Shown one piece after another: positions 1 to 12,999 of a DNA stretch of 64,000 nucleotides; position 1 is the stretch's first letter, and every line of letters begins with the position of its first letter. A model generated the notes under the pieces. The model was given only the letters and a program-made list of their open reading frames with translations, was not told the origin of the DNA and ran no database searches. A program made the position numbers and the translations under genes. Source of the stretch: Branchiostoma lanceolatum (taxonomy: Eukaryota; Chordata; Leptocardii; Amphioxiformes; Branchiostomatidae); NCBI RefSeq assembly GCF_035083965.1, contig NC_089731.1, positions 9,398,501 to 9,462,500 on the forward strand, read 5' to 3'.

Positions 1-504
1 TCGGGCTGGTACCTCGGGTGATACGGAATACCCCATGTTGTATTCTATATGTATGTTGACTTCTCAACCTCACCTGGTTGACCTGGTATTGAGTCTGATG
101 TGTTTGGACAGGCAACGACGTCAACTTGCCAAAGGAGAATCGAATAACCCACTTCTCACTGTATCCTATGGATCCCTGTGGCAGAAATAATGGGCTCTAG
201 CAAACCACCCACCCGTACATGGCACTAACCTTCGTGGTGTAACGTGTAGAATTACAATGAGGAAGATATCGACGACATCCGTTCATCTGAGAAGGATATC
301 TCCTAATCAAATCACTGACCATACTTTCTATTGGTTGTTTTTGAAGACCAGTTGTCTGAATCACCAAGCGTTCAATGAGTGGATTATGTAGATAACCAAG
401 TGGATCTGCTCTTTTGTGTTAAGCTCTCCGTGTTAACGTTGATGAATATTGTTCGATTTAGAGATTAGAGAAATGATTCCATGGCCAACTTTATTATGTT
501 TCAG

Positions 505-3500
505 GCTGTCTCTGAAGCTGTCGTGCTACATGCACCTGCGCAGCTTTCCTGCTGACAAGCAGTACTGTAAGATGCAGATAGAGAGTTGTAAGTCCCGATG
601 ATTCGTCCTTCGAAACTCTTTTCATGGCAAGCCGGTCGTCTCAAATTGGTTGATGGGAGTTAATTTGATTTTCACGTCACAACCGATTGACTTCTACATT
701 CTGATGAGTAAAACAACACAAAGTGTATAGCAGTGGTCCGGACTTACCGTTATTAACTGAAGGTCATTAGTGTTGTGAACGGAACGCTTAGAAAACAGAA
801 TGACGTGCCAGAAAGTTTTGATGGACGAATTAGAAATATATAGACAGTGGAACTGTATCTCGATTGTGACGGGAACATAAGTGGTAACCACAAACGGGTT
901 GAGACAGAATCATACTGTAATCCTGAGTGCTATCAAAATATCATCCAATTGTTATTTCCGTGCTATTTATGCTTTTCCTATGCATTTCATACATTTGGCA
1001 GGTTTCTCCCTTATCGTAGATTCTTCGTATTCCAACATTTTATATTCTGCAGATGCATGTTTTTCTATGGAGTTGTTTGTCACCGTATCAGCTTGCTATA
1101 TAAATTCCATACTTACGTATCCTATCATTATACTCTCATTGCGGCTCAAGGACAAATCTATGTACTTTATACAAACTGCTCTGGACTCTGAAACCTTGTT
1201 TCCGGTCCCTTCAATACTTCTGTTCCCAAACATCCCAGATAGCTACACCACCCAGGACATGGTGCTGGACTGGATCACCACCAGAGCGCCCCTGGAGATA
1301 TCCCGGGAGGTCCACCTGCCTGATTTTGACCTCAGCATTGCCGACGTGAAAAGTTGCACTGCAGGGTATTCCACAGGTTCGTTCCATAGTCTCATATTGT
1401 CTTCGACAAATGTGTGTGATCATGATAGCTGCCCTCTCATGACATCTTCAGCAAAGTTCATCAAGCAAGGCTTCGAAAACTTAGCTATAACCATATCAAA
1501 GATTATATATTTAGGTAACGACACAGATAAGGCAATGCAAGTGTAATGGAGAAGCTCATGATCTGATGATTCTGTTGCTTTTGATAACTACGGTTAAGTC
1601 AGAGTCACGTACAACCAAAGATCCAATATCTACATGACCTTTCGTTGCAAAAAGAGACTCATTATACGTAGTCTTATCGTGACTTATGTAACGGAGAGGA
1701 CATCATTATTAGGTAAAGGACGACTGAAAGTACCGCGAATGAACATTCAGTACTCCAACCTGAGTAAGACTTTGTCTCCAGCAAGTTTTCATTGGTAAAC
1801 AGAGAACTTTGATTAGTTTGAGCTGGGATCTCTGAAGATCTTTCTTGCTTATCTCGCACAATATTCTGTGATGGTCTGACAGTGGGAATATTGCAATTGT
1901 ATCTACAGATTGTCGAGGGATAACAGTATAGCTTACTTTAACCTAAAACCACATCAGCTCGAGACGTCATTACTGGGCTTTAACAGACAGGAAGTTCTGA
2001 GATATAAGACGAGATTACCAATGAAAAATCTATAGAAGATCGTGGAATTGTCTATAATGTGCACAGTGCAATCCCCTTGCTGGACACAATGATCCGTAAA
2101 TGTATTTCTTGGCCATGCACGCAATATTCTTCTTCATCAGGGACGTTGATAGTCCTCTAGATGGAAACCCTAATGGCGCTATCTGGATTATAGGGCAACC
2201 TCTTAAGAACCAATCTTTCTCATTTCCTCTCTCTTTGTCGATAGCAGTCATCAGTCAAGACATTTCCTTGCTGTGCCGGATTACAATCATTTTGTGTTTT
2301 ATCATAATTTTCTTCCACCAGATTCCCAGGGGGGCTCTTCTGCTCTGTTAATCGATATCAATGGATAAGTGAAGGGGGTAACTTGAAAATTTGTTCTTCG
2401 AAAGATTTCGACTACATGCGATGACCAACATCCTATACATTAGCCACAATTTCTATATCATTGAAAGATTGTACACGTTTTTACGATTTGCCAATAACCA
2501 ATAACTGATGCATGGGGAGGTCGCAGAGAGCAACATTCATGTTGGAGGCTGTATAGAAAAAGTTTCGTCAAACTTGGTCTTCAGGGAATTGAAGCGACAT
2601 AAAAGATATTGAATATAGATAAGGTCGGAGGAATGTCATTCATTTATGCATGAAAGCTGGAGATAAGGGTAGATCGATGTGGTCAGCCCGGCAGCGAGGG
2701 AGGTTTTCCGCACTTCCGTGTCTACTGTGATGTTCTCCTCACGGGTTCGCCACGGGGTCTCCATATTGTCTCAACCAGGGTTCAATGACATCCACTGCTT
2801 ACGATGTGATGCCATCCTCAGCATCTCAACATCGTGCCTCAACTCGGTAAACCATGCAAAATCGATGCTTATCTCTTCAGATAAATGAAGTGTGCAAGGT
2901 AATTCTACTGAGCCATCGGTGCGGCAAATCAAGGCAGATATCCTGTTCAAAACTAATGAAACAAACTAGCAATGAATGAAAGGGACATACGAACAGTAAT
3001 GAAGCAAAATGCAGACTGTATTCACATGTCCAAATACTAGTACAGTCTGTGTATGAACAAACGAATCTTTATCTTTTATCTTTCCCACTTTTAATAAAAG
3101 TGGTTGGTTGTAATAAGCATATGGACAACATTCGATGTAATGACATTGACGGATGCAATGGTGTATTCATTCCTCCTTTTTTTTTGATTGGCTGGGACAA
3201 CATAATGGGCCTTGGTGTCAGATTATAATATGACTGTTTTCCGTTAAGTTGAACCTAATGCTAAGACAATTGCCTGCTGGTATTGGATGTCTTAGCACAT
3301 ATTCTGGGTGACGAGACTGCCATTGCCTGCACTTCGTGCAATCTATTCATTGCAGAAGACAACCTTCCCTTTGACCTTATCCGGCAATCTATTCAAGACA
3401 GAAGATGTATCTATGGCTTTCAGATCTTGTAGTCTTGTGAAATTGAAAAGAATTTTGATGTCATCTAACTGAATGAAAGTTTGCACCTTGCTACTCCTTG

Positions 3501-6500
3501 CATAGGCTTAGAATTGGGAATTTACGTGAGGTGGAAAGTTGAAGAGTTATAAAAAGCACAGTAACAGAACCACCGACCCAACACTGCACATCCCGGTTAT
3601 CTATTCCCACATAATCCCCGAAAAATCGATAACACACATCAATGGAAAGAGCAATATGTGAACGCCGCAGAACGACTATGTATCTGTATAACAACGGCAA
3701 TTCCCATGAAGAAGTGGTATTTGTCTTCTTGATATACAATAACGTTCCTATGGCCTGAAGTGCTATTGGCTCGTTTTCTTGACATACAATAACATTTTAT
3801 GTATTGTGGTGCAAATTTTTACCGATCGAGCTTAACTTTTTCTTTAACTTTCTTCTTGAACTGTAATAACAAACTATGAAAGTTTTACTGATTTAGTGAA
3901 AGTGCTGCTGATTTGTCTCCTGTATCATACCATCTGTTTTACTGATTCGCTCTGTTGATGTGCAAGAGCGTGCTTTATCGTCGTGCTGCTAAAGCTTTAA
4001 TGTGTCCTCTTGAACTGCAATAACATGCTATTGAAGTTTTATTGAGAGTCGCTTTGACGATGCAATATATAACTGTAAAGGATACTCTATGCTATGCAAT
4101 ATTGTGCATCAAGACGAAGCAGCTATACTTTGGTACGGTTTTCTTTTTGCATCTCTAACAATGGGTTGTGTACTCTGTCTAAGTAGCTAATTTCATTGTA
4201 TCTGGTAACTAATTTGAAATGTAATTTGCTATGCTAACAGACAGAATTCTACACACTGAAGCCACTGAATAAACCCAACATTGATAGGTTTCTTCACTAT
4301 GTCCTTTTTGGTTTTTTAGAATGTCATAAATTACAAGTAAATCGACTGACTTTCCAACTGTTCACAGCTTCATCAGCGCCAAAGGCTTCCACCACAAACC
4401 ATTTCCAGAAATTCAAAAGAAATCGTGCTCTCACCTGAAAATCTGGGCCATCCACTACTTGCTGGTTTATTGGGCCCAACGCCAAGTAGCTCATGCATAT
4501 TATATACAGCTGCTTGTCAGATATACTTGGGCTTTGCCCTTAAACTGGGCCATTTCGGTTCAATAAAGTCATGCCCTGGTGAGCACTTGATTAAATAATG
4601 CTGTTCATCCTTGGTTTTCAATGCAACTTACTTGGGGATGAATTTGGCTGTGTTTGCTCATCATTCTTTGTCTGTAAGATTTACATATCTGAAGAGCATT
4701 GAAAATATTCAATTATGGACAAATTGAGGTGTGTGTAGCCTGTAGAGCTATTTTTGCTGATTTATGCCCAATTCTATAACAAAAGCAAGTGCTCACATCT
4801 TCTTGCTTAAAAATGTCAGACTCCAATTTCAAAATCAATACACCAAAATCTATGTTTCTAACAGTTATAATTTACAGTAGTAAGAGACAGGTTTGTTCAA
4901 TACTAGCCCTCAAGTTGAATATTAATGCACCTTTGATTTTCAGGAGATTTCCCTTGTATCAAGGCTGACTTCCTGTTGGAGCGCAGGATTGGCTACTTCC
5001 TCATCCAGATCTACCTTCCCAGCATCCTCATCGTCATCATTTCCTGGGTGTCGTTCTGGATCCACAGCGAGTCTGCGCCTGCGCGGGTAGCCCTGGCCAT
5101 CACCACCGTCCTTACACTCACCACTCACAGCGCCACTACTACTCGAGCCGCCATGCCCAGGTCAGACATCTGTGTACTTCAAGCAAATATACAAAAGCAA
5201 ATAACTAAAGTTATCCAAGAGCTATTACCACATTTTCAGCCCTCATCCCTCTAACATCAAACTCCCCAACATTCAATCCTAATTTCAATGCCTTGTACTC
5301 CCAAAATGTTAGTTGCTAGTCAATCACATTGTTTTATTTACCATTCAGTATTACAACAAAACTATTTTCTGATGTTTAACATTACTGACAATTGATCAGC
5401 ATTGCTAGTAAAGAACATTATTTTGATGAAGGATTTGTTACAACCGTAACAGTGCTAAACCTTGTCCCGCCTTTCCAAACAGGGTTTCCTACATAACAGA
5501 CATGGACATCTGGATGGCGGCTTGCCAGACCTTTGTGTTTGCAGCCTTGCTTGAGTATGCTATTGTCAACCATATCTCACGCCAGGTACGTTTCATCATT
5601 GTAAAACAAATAACTTTAAGTCTCATACTTTTCAATGCAAGTTTCACCTTTCTAAATTCTACTTGGACGTCAAGTACATTCCTGAATATCACCAGTAGTG
5701 TCTTGTTCTTGAGCATATTGATCTATTTTCATCATCATTGCTTTCCATTGCTTGAAGTAATAACCAGATTGACATACATTACAATATCATGCAAAGCATT
5801 GGTGTCTGTACCTGTATTTCCTGCTCTTCTTCATCCCGGTCTTTAGCAATAACACACAGAGGTAGCATCTAAAGAGCAAGTACAGATTTAATGTGCAGAA
5901 ATAAGTTAACCTGCATTAGAAAAGAATGGTAAATGTAGCTTAACAGGGCCATTGATATGTTTTGCAGGACAAACGCTTAATGAAGAAGCTTCGTCAAAAA
6001 AAGAAAAATGACCCCTGCAGTGGTGCTGGCGGTGCCACTTCTCAACTCAACGGCCTGCACCTGAGCACCTCAGCTGTGCAGTCAGCACAAAATCAAGGAG
6101 ACAGGTGCACACCTGATGTCAACAGCTGTGCACCTGTAGGAGGTATGCAAGCATCTGAAAAGAAGAGCTGTGCTACTGACAAGCTGGACACACCCATCAA
6201 TGAGACTCCTTCCACAAAGGCAATAGAGAACCACCACCCTACGAGTGCCATTGCCAGTGAACCACTGACATTGTCAGCTGAGGTTTCAGCAAAAGATCAG
6301 AGTTTGAAAACTGGTAAAGATCAGAGTTTGAAAACTGGTAACAAGGAGCAGAGTGAAGAGTGTGCACCCAAGGCCCTGACCAGTATCCCGTATCCAGTCA
6401 AAGATTATGATGTGCCAGAAAAAGAGAAGGAAACACGAGTTGAGATACTGCACACACCCAAGGATAAGACCAGCACACAGAAGAACTGTGAGTCCGTCCG

Positions 6501-6648
6501 TCTCATGTCGGAGTTAAGACTGGAGGCAAAGCGGCTGGCAATACGACGCTCCCATGCAGTAGATCGCGCTTCTCGAATTGTCTTCCCCCTAGCCTTCCTC
6601 ATATTCAACCTCTTCTACTGGTTGTACCTTTACCGGATTCTACAGTGA
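505..6648 (+). CDS. Glycine-receptor-like Cys-loop anion channel subunit, 3' part (5' exons outside window)
   Basis: Ligand-gated chloride channel subunit of the plasma membrane. Five coding exons read in one frame: 505-587, 1239-1376, 4944-5160, 5483-5585 and 5968-6648 (stop TGA), all with AG/GT borders. The 83- and 138-bp exons match the usual sizes in chordate glycine-receptor genes. Exon 1 holds the Cys-loop: two Cys 13 residues apart with FPAD between. Exons 2-3 hold a second Cys pair ([12 protein letters not shown]), the hallmark that separates glycine receptors from GABA-A subunits. Exon 3 encodes TM1 and TM2; the PAR motif at the start of TM2 predicts anion selectivity, and the 2' pore residue is Ala. 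Exon 4 is TM3. Exon 5 is a long, polar, Lys/Thr-rich intracellular loop followed by TM4, ending YRILQ. Signal peptide and N-terminal ligand-binding strands are missing because the gene starts left of the window. A GluCl or GABA-type relative is less likely given the second Cys pair. Confidence 0.9.
1377..4943 (+). other. Large intron of the glycine-receptor-like gene
   Basis: Non-coding 3.6-kb intron between the second and third visible exons, from donor GTTCGT to acceptor TTTTCAG. No convincing nested gene was seen. A weak, degenerate repeat built on 'cttga.atacaataac' occurs near 3728, 3778, 3856 and 4012. Confidence 0.6.
6296..6343 (+). repeat. 24-bp tandem duplication inside the TM3-TM4 loop coding sequence
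   Basis: Two direct copies of a 24-bp unit give the peptide KDQSLKTG twice in a row, followed by the related NKEQS. It adds eight residues to the intracellular loop and keeps the frame. Confidence 0.8.
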
Positions 6649-8219
6649 AGAAATGAAAGATCCCTGACATTTGCCACCTGCCTATGTTTACGTGGTGTTA
6701 TTGTCTTGTGGTGTTTAAAAGCTATTTGTATATGGGTCAATGTATTTACCTCTTAACTACAGGATCACAAGTAGACAAGGCCATAAAAATCTTCTTGAGT
6801 GAAGCCGAGCCAAGATCACGAACTACATGTGTGGTACCAGAAAATTTGTATCCAATACAAGAAAGCAAGTCTTCTAACCAGTGCACTACATGTACATACA
6901 GACACTGCATCCTGTGACAGTGACGTACAGTTGCCTAGTGGAGTGCCTTAAAGTAAGGTCCGACTTGTGCACAGATAACTGTTTTGTCTTCCAGATAATT
7001 GGACATTAGATGTCTATCCTGACATATAACATTTAAAAACAGGTGTTTGATAACAGATCTGTATATTGTATCTATTGTATATCTGCACAACATATAACCA
7101 GTGGACCACCATATGATGATTACACCAGCTATGTTCATGTGTGCTTGGAATTGTGAAGGACAGGCTTGAAATGGCACATCAACACAAACCCCTAAATGCA
7201 CTCCTATAAGAAAGTATACAGGTTCTGAAACAAATTCTAATGACAATGGCCTCATTTTATATGGGAGGTTTCCCTGGAGGATTAGAACCATTCCCAGTAT
7301 TATGCAAATCAGGGCTCAATAAACCAATGGCTAGGCCTAGGAGAGGATTTGAATTTCCAACTGTTTGCTCCACAGGAAGGTCTGCTAGTGACTAGACCAT
7401 GACAAGCCACAGGAATAGAATGTTGGGTTAAGATCAAGGAGGGTCAAAGCTTGAAGAACTGCACAACACTTAAGATAACTGCACTTTTCCTCATTGGGTA
7501 AAATACACTGCACTGCTATCATTGTTGAAAAACATGTTGCAAGACTCGAAAACTGTAACTCAATATTCAAGAGTCAACTAATGATGTGAAATGTATTAAA
7601 TAAACCCCTAAGCACACAAAGTAAATGATGCATATCTGCAAGTTGCTGGTTACTCTGTATTGAACCCAGTTCAATGGAATGAAGCTGTATTGTTCTGTCT
7701 ATAGATAAAACTGTAAAATCTAAGACTGGTCAGACTTTTTCCTCTGTTTATCGTGCTTGTCTCCTATTAAAGGTAAAGACATCAGTGTAACAACCAAGTA
7801 TACACATTCTTGTCTGAAAATGTAAACTATCTGTCCCTGTCCCTAATAATGAGCTTTTGGTTCTTGTAACTTGATGCAAAATTTATTCAAAGCTTTCAAA
7901 GCCACAATCATACATACAACCAAGTTACTCACCCATCACTAATTTGCTACAAATGAATTGTTTCATTAACACATTAAACCATACATGTATTCTCTCATCT
8001 CTTCATAATGGCACCTTTTTAAGTCTTGTACAGATCTTTGATCTGAAAGAACTACCTTCTTTGCTCATAACACATTTTCTCATAGCAACACCTGTAACAT
8101 TATTACCACCCAACACCCCCCCCCCCCCCCCCGGTATATCATCATGTTCCATACCTGTTATTACCAACAGGATTTATATGTCTTTGGCACATTTACACTT
8201 CCAATTCCAGAACTCTTTC
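6649..8219. other. 3' flank of channel gene and intergenic DNA
   Basis: No coding region is supported. AATAAA motifs near 7317 and 7602 could end the channel transcript. A run of 17 C lies at 8116-8132. Confidence 0.5.
8116..8132. repeat. Homopolymer run of 17 C
   Basis: An uninterrupted C run, able in principle to form an i-motif or a G-quadruplex on the other strand. It is likely to vary in length between individuals. Confidence 0.9.
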
Positions 8220-9115
8220 CAGTACCTTCAAAATTATTCCAAAAAGCAACAATCATATAGAATTCAGATCTATTCTCTACTGCCCTGTGCCCTATAAAAG
8301 TCCAAACCATTTTTTTGGGGCTGTTCAGCATAACTCTTTGTAATCTCTTGCATTATACAAACTCTAGGCTGTTATCTACAAAATGATTTCCTCAAAGAAG
8401 CAACAATGATATAGAATTCAGATCTAAGCTCTTCTCTTCTGCCCTGTGCCCTATAAAAGTCCAAACCATTTTTTCTGGGCTGTTCAGCAGAACTCTTTAT
8501 AATCTTTTGCATTGTACAAATATTATGCTGTGGTACCTTCAAAATTATTCCAAAAAGCAACAATCATATAGAATTCAGATCTATTCTCTACTGCCCTGTG
8601 CCCTATAAAAGTCCAAACCATTTTTTTGGGGCTGTTCAGCATAACTCTTTGTAATCTCTTGCATTATACAAACTCTAGGCTGTTATCTACAAAATGATTT
8701 CCTCAAAGAAGCAACAATGATATAGAATTCAGATCTAAGCTCTTCTCTTCTGCCCTGTGCCCTATAAAAGTCCAAACCATTTTTTCTGGGCTGTTCAGCA
8801 GAACTCTTTATAATCTTTTGCATTGTACAAATATTATGCTGTGGTACCTTCAAAATTATTCCAAAAAGCAACAATCATATAGAATTCAGATCTATTCTCT
8901 ACTGCCCTGTGCCCTATAAAAGTCCAATCCATTTTTTTATGGGCTGTGCAGCAGATCTCTATATCATCTCTTGCATCATACAAATATCATGCTATGCTAT
9001 CTATAAAATGATCCCCAAAAAAACCAACAATGATATAGAATTCAGATCTCTTCTCTTCTACCCTGTGCTCTAGAAAAGTCCAAACCATTTTTTTCTGGGC
9101 TGTGCAGTTTCAGTT
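8220..9115. repeat. 311-bp tandem repeat (two ~155-bp half-units each) overlapping the end of the TMEM143 coding region
   Basis: The string GTACCTTCAAAATTATTCC starts at about 8222, 8533 and 8844, giving an exact 311-bp period. Each unit is two diverged half-units, each carrying 'agtccaaaccatttttt' and 'atagaattcagatct'. The most proximal half-unit (about 9025-9115) contains the TMEM143 stop codon and its last codons. The array therefore looks like amplification of the 3' end of that gene into its 3' UTR or flank. Confidence 0.9.
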
Positions 9116-12100
9116 TTCTCTCGTCTGTCGTATCCCTCCTCCACGTCGAACTCTTCCGACCTGCTGTCTATTCCCACGGGTTGCCACGGGAGACAGGCGA
9201 TGGCGGTGTCCAGGGGAACGACGCTCAGCAGGTTGTTCTCCTGTTTCAGGATGCCGAAGGACGACAGGAACTGGACGGCCTCATCTGCGTGGAACCTGAT
9301 CTGGCTACCAGTCTTCTCCAACACCCACTTCTCTATGTCCTTCTCCAGGGCTCCTATCGCAGCGCCACCTGGAGAAACACAACAGAATTGCATCATGTCA
9401 AACTCAGGGACACTACTTCAGCACTCACAAGTGACACCTGGAATGAGATAGCAGAACTGCACTATGTATAGCTCATGAGTGCCACCATGGATACATACTT
9501 TCTTAGGGCTTTATCCCATATGTGAAACATAAATGTCATCATCATTCCAGGGCATTGTTGCTCTCTCAGACTGAGAGGAACCCCTCTTTTGACATTTCTT
9601 TTTATCTTTGCTTTTATCAAATTTTCTTGTTAGGCAACAAGGTGTCCTACTCACCCGGTACATCTGTGCTTGCCTCTCCTGTGGTGGACTGATAGCTGAG
9701 GAGGAAGGTGTACACCAGCAGGGTTTCCTTCACGGACTCGTCCTCTGCACGGTCCACGAGCAGCGTCAGCAGGCCCCTGTTGTTTGCGATGTTCCTGTAG
9801 TACAATGTTTTTGACAGCTCTGCCAGGTAGCGCATGTGCCGGTTCTTGTACGACGACCAGGTGCGTGCAGCGATCAGCCCGAACACGCCGCCCACGATCA
9901 GCGACCAGTTGACCCGGTACTCCGCCATGACGGTGACTAGCTTGATGAGCATCCCGAGACTGGTGATGCCCACACTGAAGTAGAGGAAGGCCTGGTCGAA
10001 CTGGCTCATGCGCACTTTGGCTTCAGGCAGGACTTGCTCTAACGCATTGATGGGAATGTCCTTGAAGGCCTTTAGTGTGAGTTTACCGTCCTTGGTGTGT
10101 CGGACAGCAACCACTAACCTCTTGAAGGTTTCCTGAGCCTGTGGTTCAGTTTTTTTACTCCGTGTGACGAGACGGCCAAGGGCTGCGACCAGCCGCTTGG
10201 CCAGTGGGACTGGGACTGGAGGACGTATCTCCTTACCGAGCGCCCAGAAGCGGAGGATATCATACCTGGTGGCATCTACTCGTACCTGTAGGCAAACAAA
10301 TATGAAAGAAGGACATAGATATTATACAGCCGCTGGTTATCAAATCTGCATAAGTTTTCTTCTCTCTTAGCAGCAGAATATGCAGTATATACTAGTGTAC
10401 AATGGCAGGGCTCGAAATAGTGGGTGCATGTGCACCCAGTGCACCCAAAATTGGAGCTGTGCACCTAATTTTTGACTGTGGGTGCACTGGTGCACCTATA
10501 TATTTTTGTAGCCTATAGGGTTAAGGTACTATTGTACACTAGTATACAGAATATTCTTGAAATGTAAGTATAAAAAACAGCATGATAACTTTTTGCTGTA
10601 CTTCATTTAATGTATTATTTGTTTGAAATTTTAAAGTTAGCTATAGAATTACAGATTGAAGTTCTTAAGAGAGGCAGCAGCGTTAAACTTTGTAATTATG
10701 TTCTGAAGAACATTCAACTTTATTTTATGTGGTGCACCCAAAATTCTTTCTGTGCACCCAATTTTTTTAGTTGGGTGCACCAGTGCACCTATTCCCAAAG
10801 ATGAATTTCGAGCCCTGAATGGTAAAATATAAGCACCTTTACATACATAATTCTATACTAATATGTAGGTGCTCCGTTGCACTCACAGTTAAAAAATCAT
10901 AATTAGGTGCACAGGTCCTAATTTGGGTGCACAAATAGTGCATATGTACATAATATTTTTAGCCCCATTCATGGTGCCCCAACGATCTAAAAAGAGGTCA
11001 AGGGATAGGTGAGGTGAGGTGATGTACCTACCATGACTCCATCCCCTGCCTGGTGCTCCTGTAGAGCAACCTCCACCACAGGTTTGGGTAACTCGTGGAA
11101 GTTTGCCTTCTCCATGACGATGGCTAACTTCTGCATTAACCAGAACTCGTTCTCTGCACGCTCTTTGCGGTTCCACTGTCGTGTGCTGATCGTGTCTTTG
11201 TCAGGATTTAGGGGATCAAAAAGAGCCTGATGAAAGGGAAAACAAATAGGTTTACCAACAGAATAATGAATTAGAAAATAGACAAAACTTCTCATCAACA
11301 CTGTATTTTTTAAGATTTCATTAAAGTCACAACTGATACATTTAATTACAATTGGGTAGCTACATCTGATTACTACCATATACCAGACCCCTGAAGAGCG
11401 AGTGTAGGAGCCCCGGAAGTAATCGGATGGCATCCAGGCTAACAATTGGGCATATCATGTAACAATAAAAAAGGCAACCTTGATTTGTATCATAACTAAA
11501 ATCGGGCATACATGATATATTTTCCCATGAAGGCCATGAATCCAGCATGTATACTTATTAAATCTTTTTTTGCATTGACTTCATTTTGCTGTAGAAGGGG
11601 AAAGGTCGTTTTCTCTGTGCTTCAAGTTTGCAGTTGAAACTAAGAAACACAATTTGCTGTTTCACGGTGGAGGGGTCACTGAGAAAACTGCACAAATAAC
11701 TGCCCAGTCCAGGGAGAAACTGACCTTCAGCTCAGTGAGTGTCCCATGGTAGGTAGTGACCACAGCGCTGTCCAGAGCCTGGAAGAACTTGTCGAACTTG
11801 ACCTTCTCCCTGCTGGTCAGCAGGCCGGGGTGCTGGACCAGGTGCTGGATGAGGGAGCGGCGGGTGATGGGGATGAAACGTTCCACGTACTCATCCTGAC
11901 GCAACACCAGGCGGGACAGCTCCTCCTTCGTCAGCTCAGGCCGGGACAGCTGGATCTGGGGGGCGGGGGGCTTAACTGGAGGGGGTGGGGGGACAGCGGA
12001 GGGGGGTTCTTGGGTAGAAGTCTCATCAACTGGTGGTTTTTCCTGAGGATCATCTTCGGGTGTAACTTTTGACTCTGGGATTTTTGCTGTTGAGTCTGTA

Positions 12101-12995
12101 GTTTTGTCTGCTGTTGTTCCTACGGATGGAGAGCTATCCTTTTGCTGTGTAGTGCTGTCAGGTTGCTGTTCACTGCTGCTAGCTTGCTGTGCACTGCCTT
12201 TGTCAAAGTACCCAGCAAGGTTTTCTGAGGACTGGAACTTAGTGTCTTTCTTTGAGGCTGTGCCTTTATCAGGTGATGTGCTGTATTGTAAGAATACTAG
12301 GTTGTAGCGTGGACTTGGCCTGTATAGCTAAACAAAAGGAAAATCTTGAGGTTAATCTATACGTATATGATACGTGCCACAGGGAACCTTACTATAGACC
12401 GTACTACCTACTAGTACTAAATTGTATGTCACAATGTGCCTGATAATTGATGTCTATTCATTGATGTCATAATAATAATAGTAATAATAATAAGTTGCAA
12501 ATACTTTTCGGCATCACTGTCTTCAAATCAATCATAAATCCTGTCATGTGTTCTCATTTGCTACCCTCTGACAACCAGTAGCATGATTGCATAAAAGTGA
12601 TAACATGGTGGGAGGGGGGTGATAGGGAGAGTGACAAATCTCTCTAAATTTCATGTCATGCTCCATACTAGCATAGACCCTGCTGCTAGGTTAATTCTTA
12701 TTTTTTCAAAGAACAGCAGTCAACTTGGGGTCTGATTTTTTAGTCATAACATTTTGTACACCGGCTACATATTTGTTTGACACACCCCCAACGGGAAATT
12801 CCGTGCAACCTGTTACATCGTAACCCTGTCTCGCTGTGGTCCTGTGAGTAATGTCAGCACCTCGGACCTCGTACTTCCATTGCACAACAACCAAAACCAC
12901 GCCCTTGTGCTACCAAAACACGATTTAGATACCTGTATTAACGGCCGTATCACCAAAGCGCGCCCAAACGAAAATTTCAGACTGGACAGCGCCAT
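9070..12995 (-). CDS. TMEM143: TMEM143 (DUF3754) mitochondrial membrane protein
   Basis: Five coding exons on the minus strand: 12995-12933, 12327-11725, 11226-11032, 10285-9655 and 9368-9070. All have GT-AG borders and compatible phases, giving about 596 residues. Exon 1 (MALSSLKFSFGRALVIRPLIQ, shown here in outline) joined to LYRPSPRYN forms an Arg-rich, acid-free leader, typical of mitochondrial import. A Ser/Gln/Pro-rich linker of about 120 residues follows. The conserved part begins near YVERFIPITRRSLIQHL. Exon 4 carries two hydrophobic segments (around FSVGITSLGMLIKLV and WSLIVGGVFGLIAA), followed by RYLAELSKTLYYRN, typical of the DUF3754/TMEM143 family. The protein ends KKWFGLF. Its molecular role is not established. 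It is longer than the human protein because of the low-complexity linker. The start fits a Kozak or TISU context, and the gene shares its upstream region with the divergent zinc-finger gene. Confidence 0.88.
10406..10817. mobile_element. MITE-like non-autonomous DNA transposon with target duplication, in TMEM143 intron
   Basis: A 412-bp element begins CAGGGCTCGAAAT and ends with its inverse ATTTCGAGCCCTG. It is flanked on both sides by AATGG (10401-10405 and 10818-10822). Repeated, partly inverted 'gtgcaccca/tgggtgcac' blocks fill the ends. It has no transposase and so depends on a full element elsewhere. A related fragment lies at about 10868-10945. Confidence 0.75.
10868..10945. repeat. Fragment related to the adjacent MITE
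   Basis: Contains 'ttaggtgcacaggtcctaatttgggtgcac', similar to the ends of the element at 10406-10817, but without visible intact termini. Confidence 0.4.
12466..12494. repeat. (AAT)n microsatellite in TMEM143 intron 1
   Basis: A short run of AAT/AGT triplets with one interruption, in non-coding DNA. Confidence 0.8.
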
Positions 12996-12999
12996 CTTG
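12988..12999 (-). promoter_or_regulatory. TISU/YY1-like start context of TMEM143
   Basis: The start codon sits in CAAGATGGCGCT, close to the TISU element (SAASATGGCGGC). In known cases that element goes with very short 5' UTRs and YY1-driven transcription of mitochondrial and housekeeping genes. This supports the choice of start. Confidence 0.5.

Noticed and set aside
1-200. Possible further upstream exon of the channel gene after TTTGGACAG at 112
   Set aside because: The readable peptide (GNDVNLPKENRITHFSL) has no donor at its end and does not match the expected ligand-binding strands well enough.
881-1546. 221-residue open frame on the plus strand
   Set aside because: It runs through an intron of the channel gene; only 1239-1376 is a real exon, in its own frame with proper splice borders.
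8372-8874. Two identical 63-residue minus-strand frames
   Set aside because: They are the same tandem-repeat unit read twice (311 bp apart), not genes.
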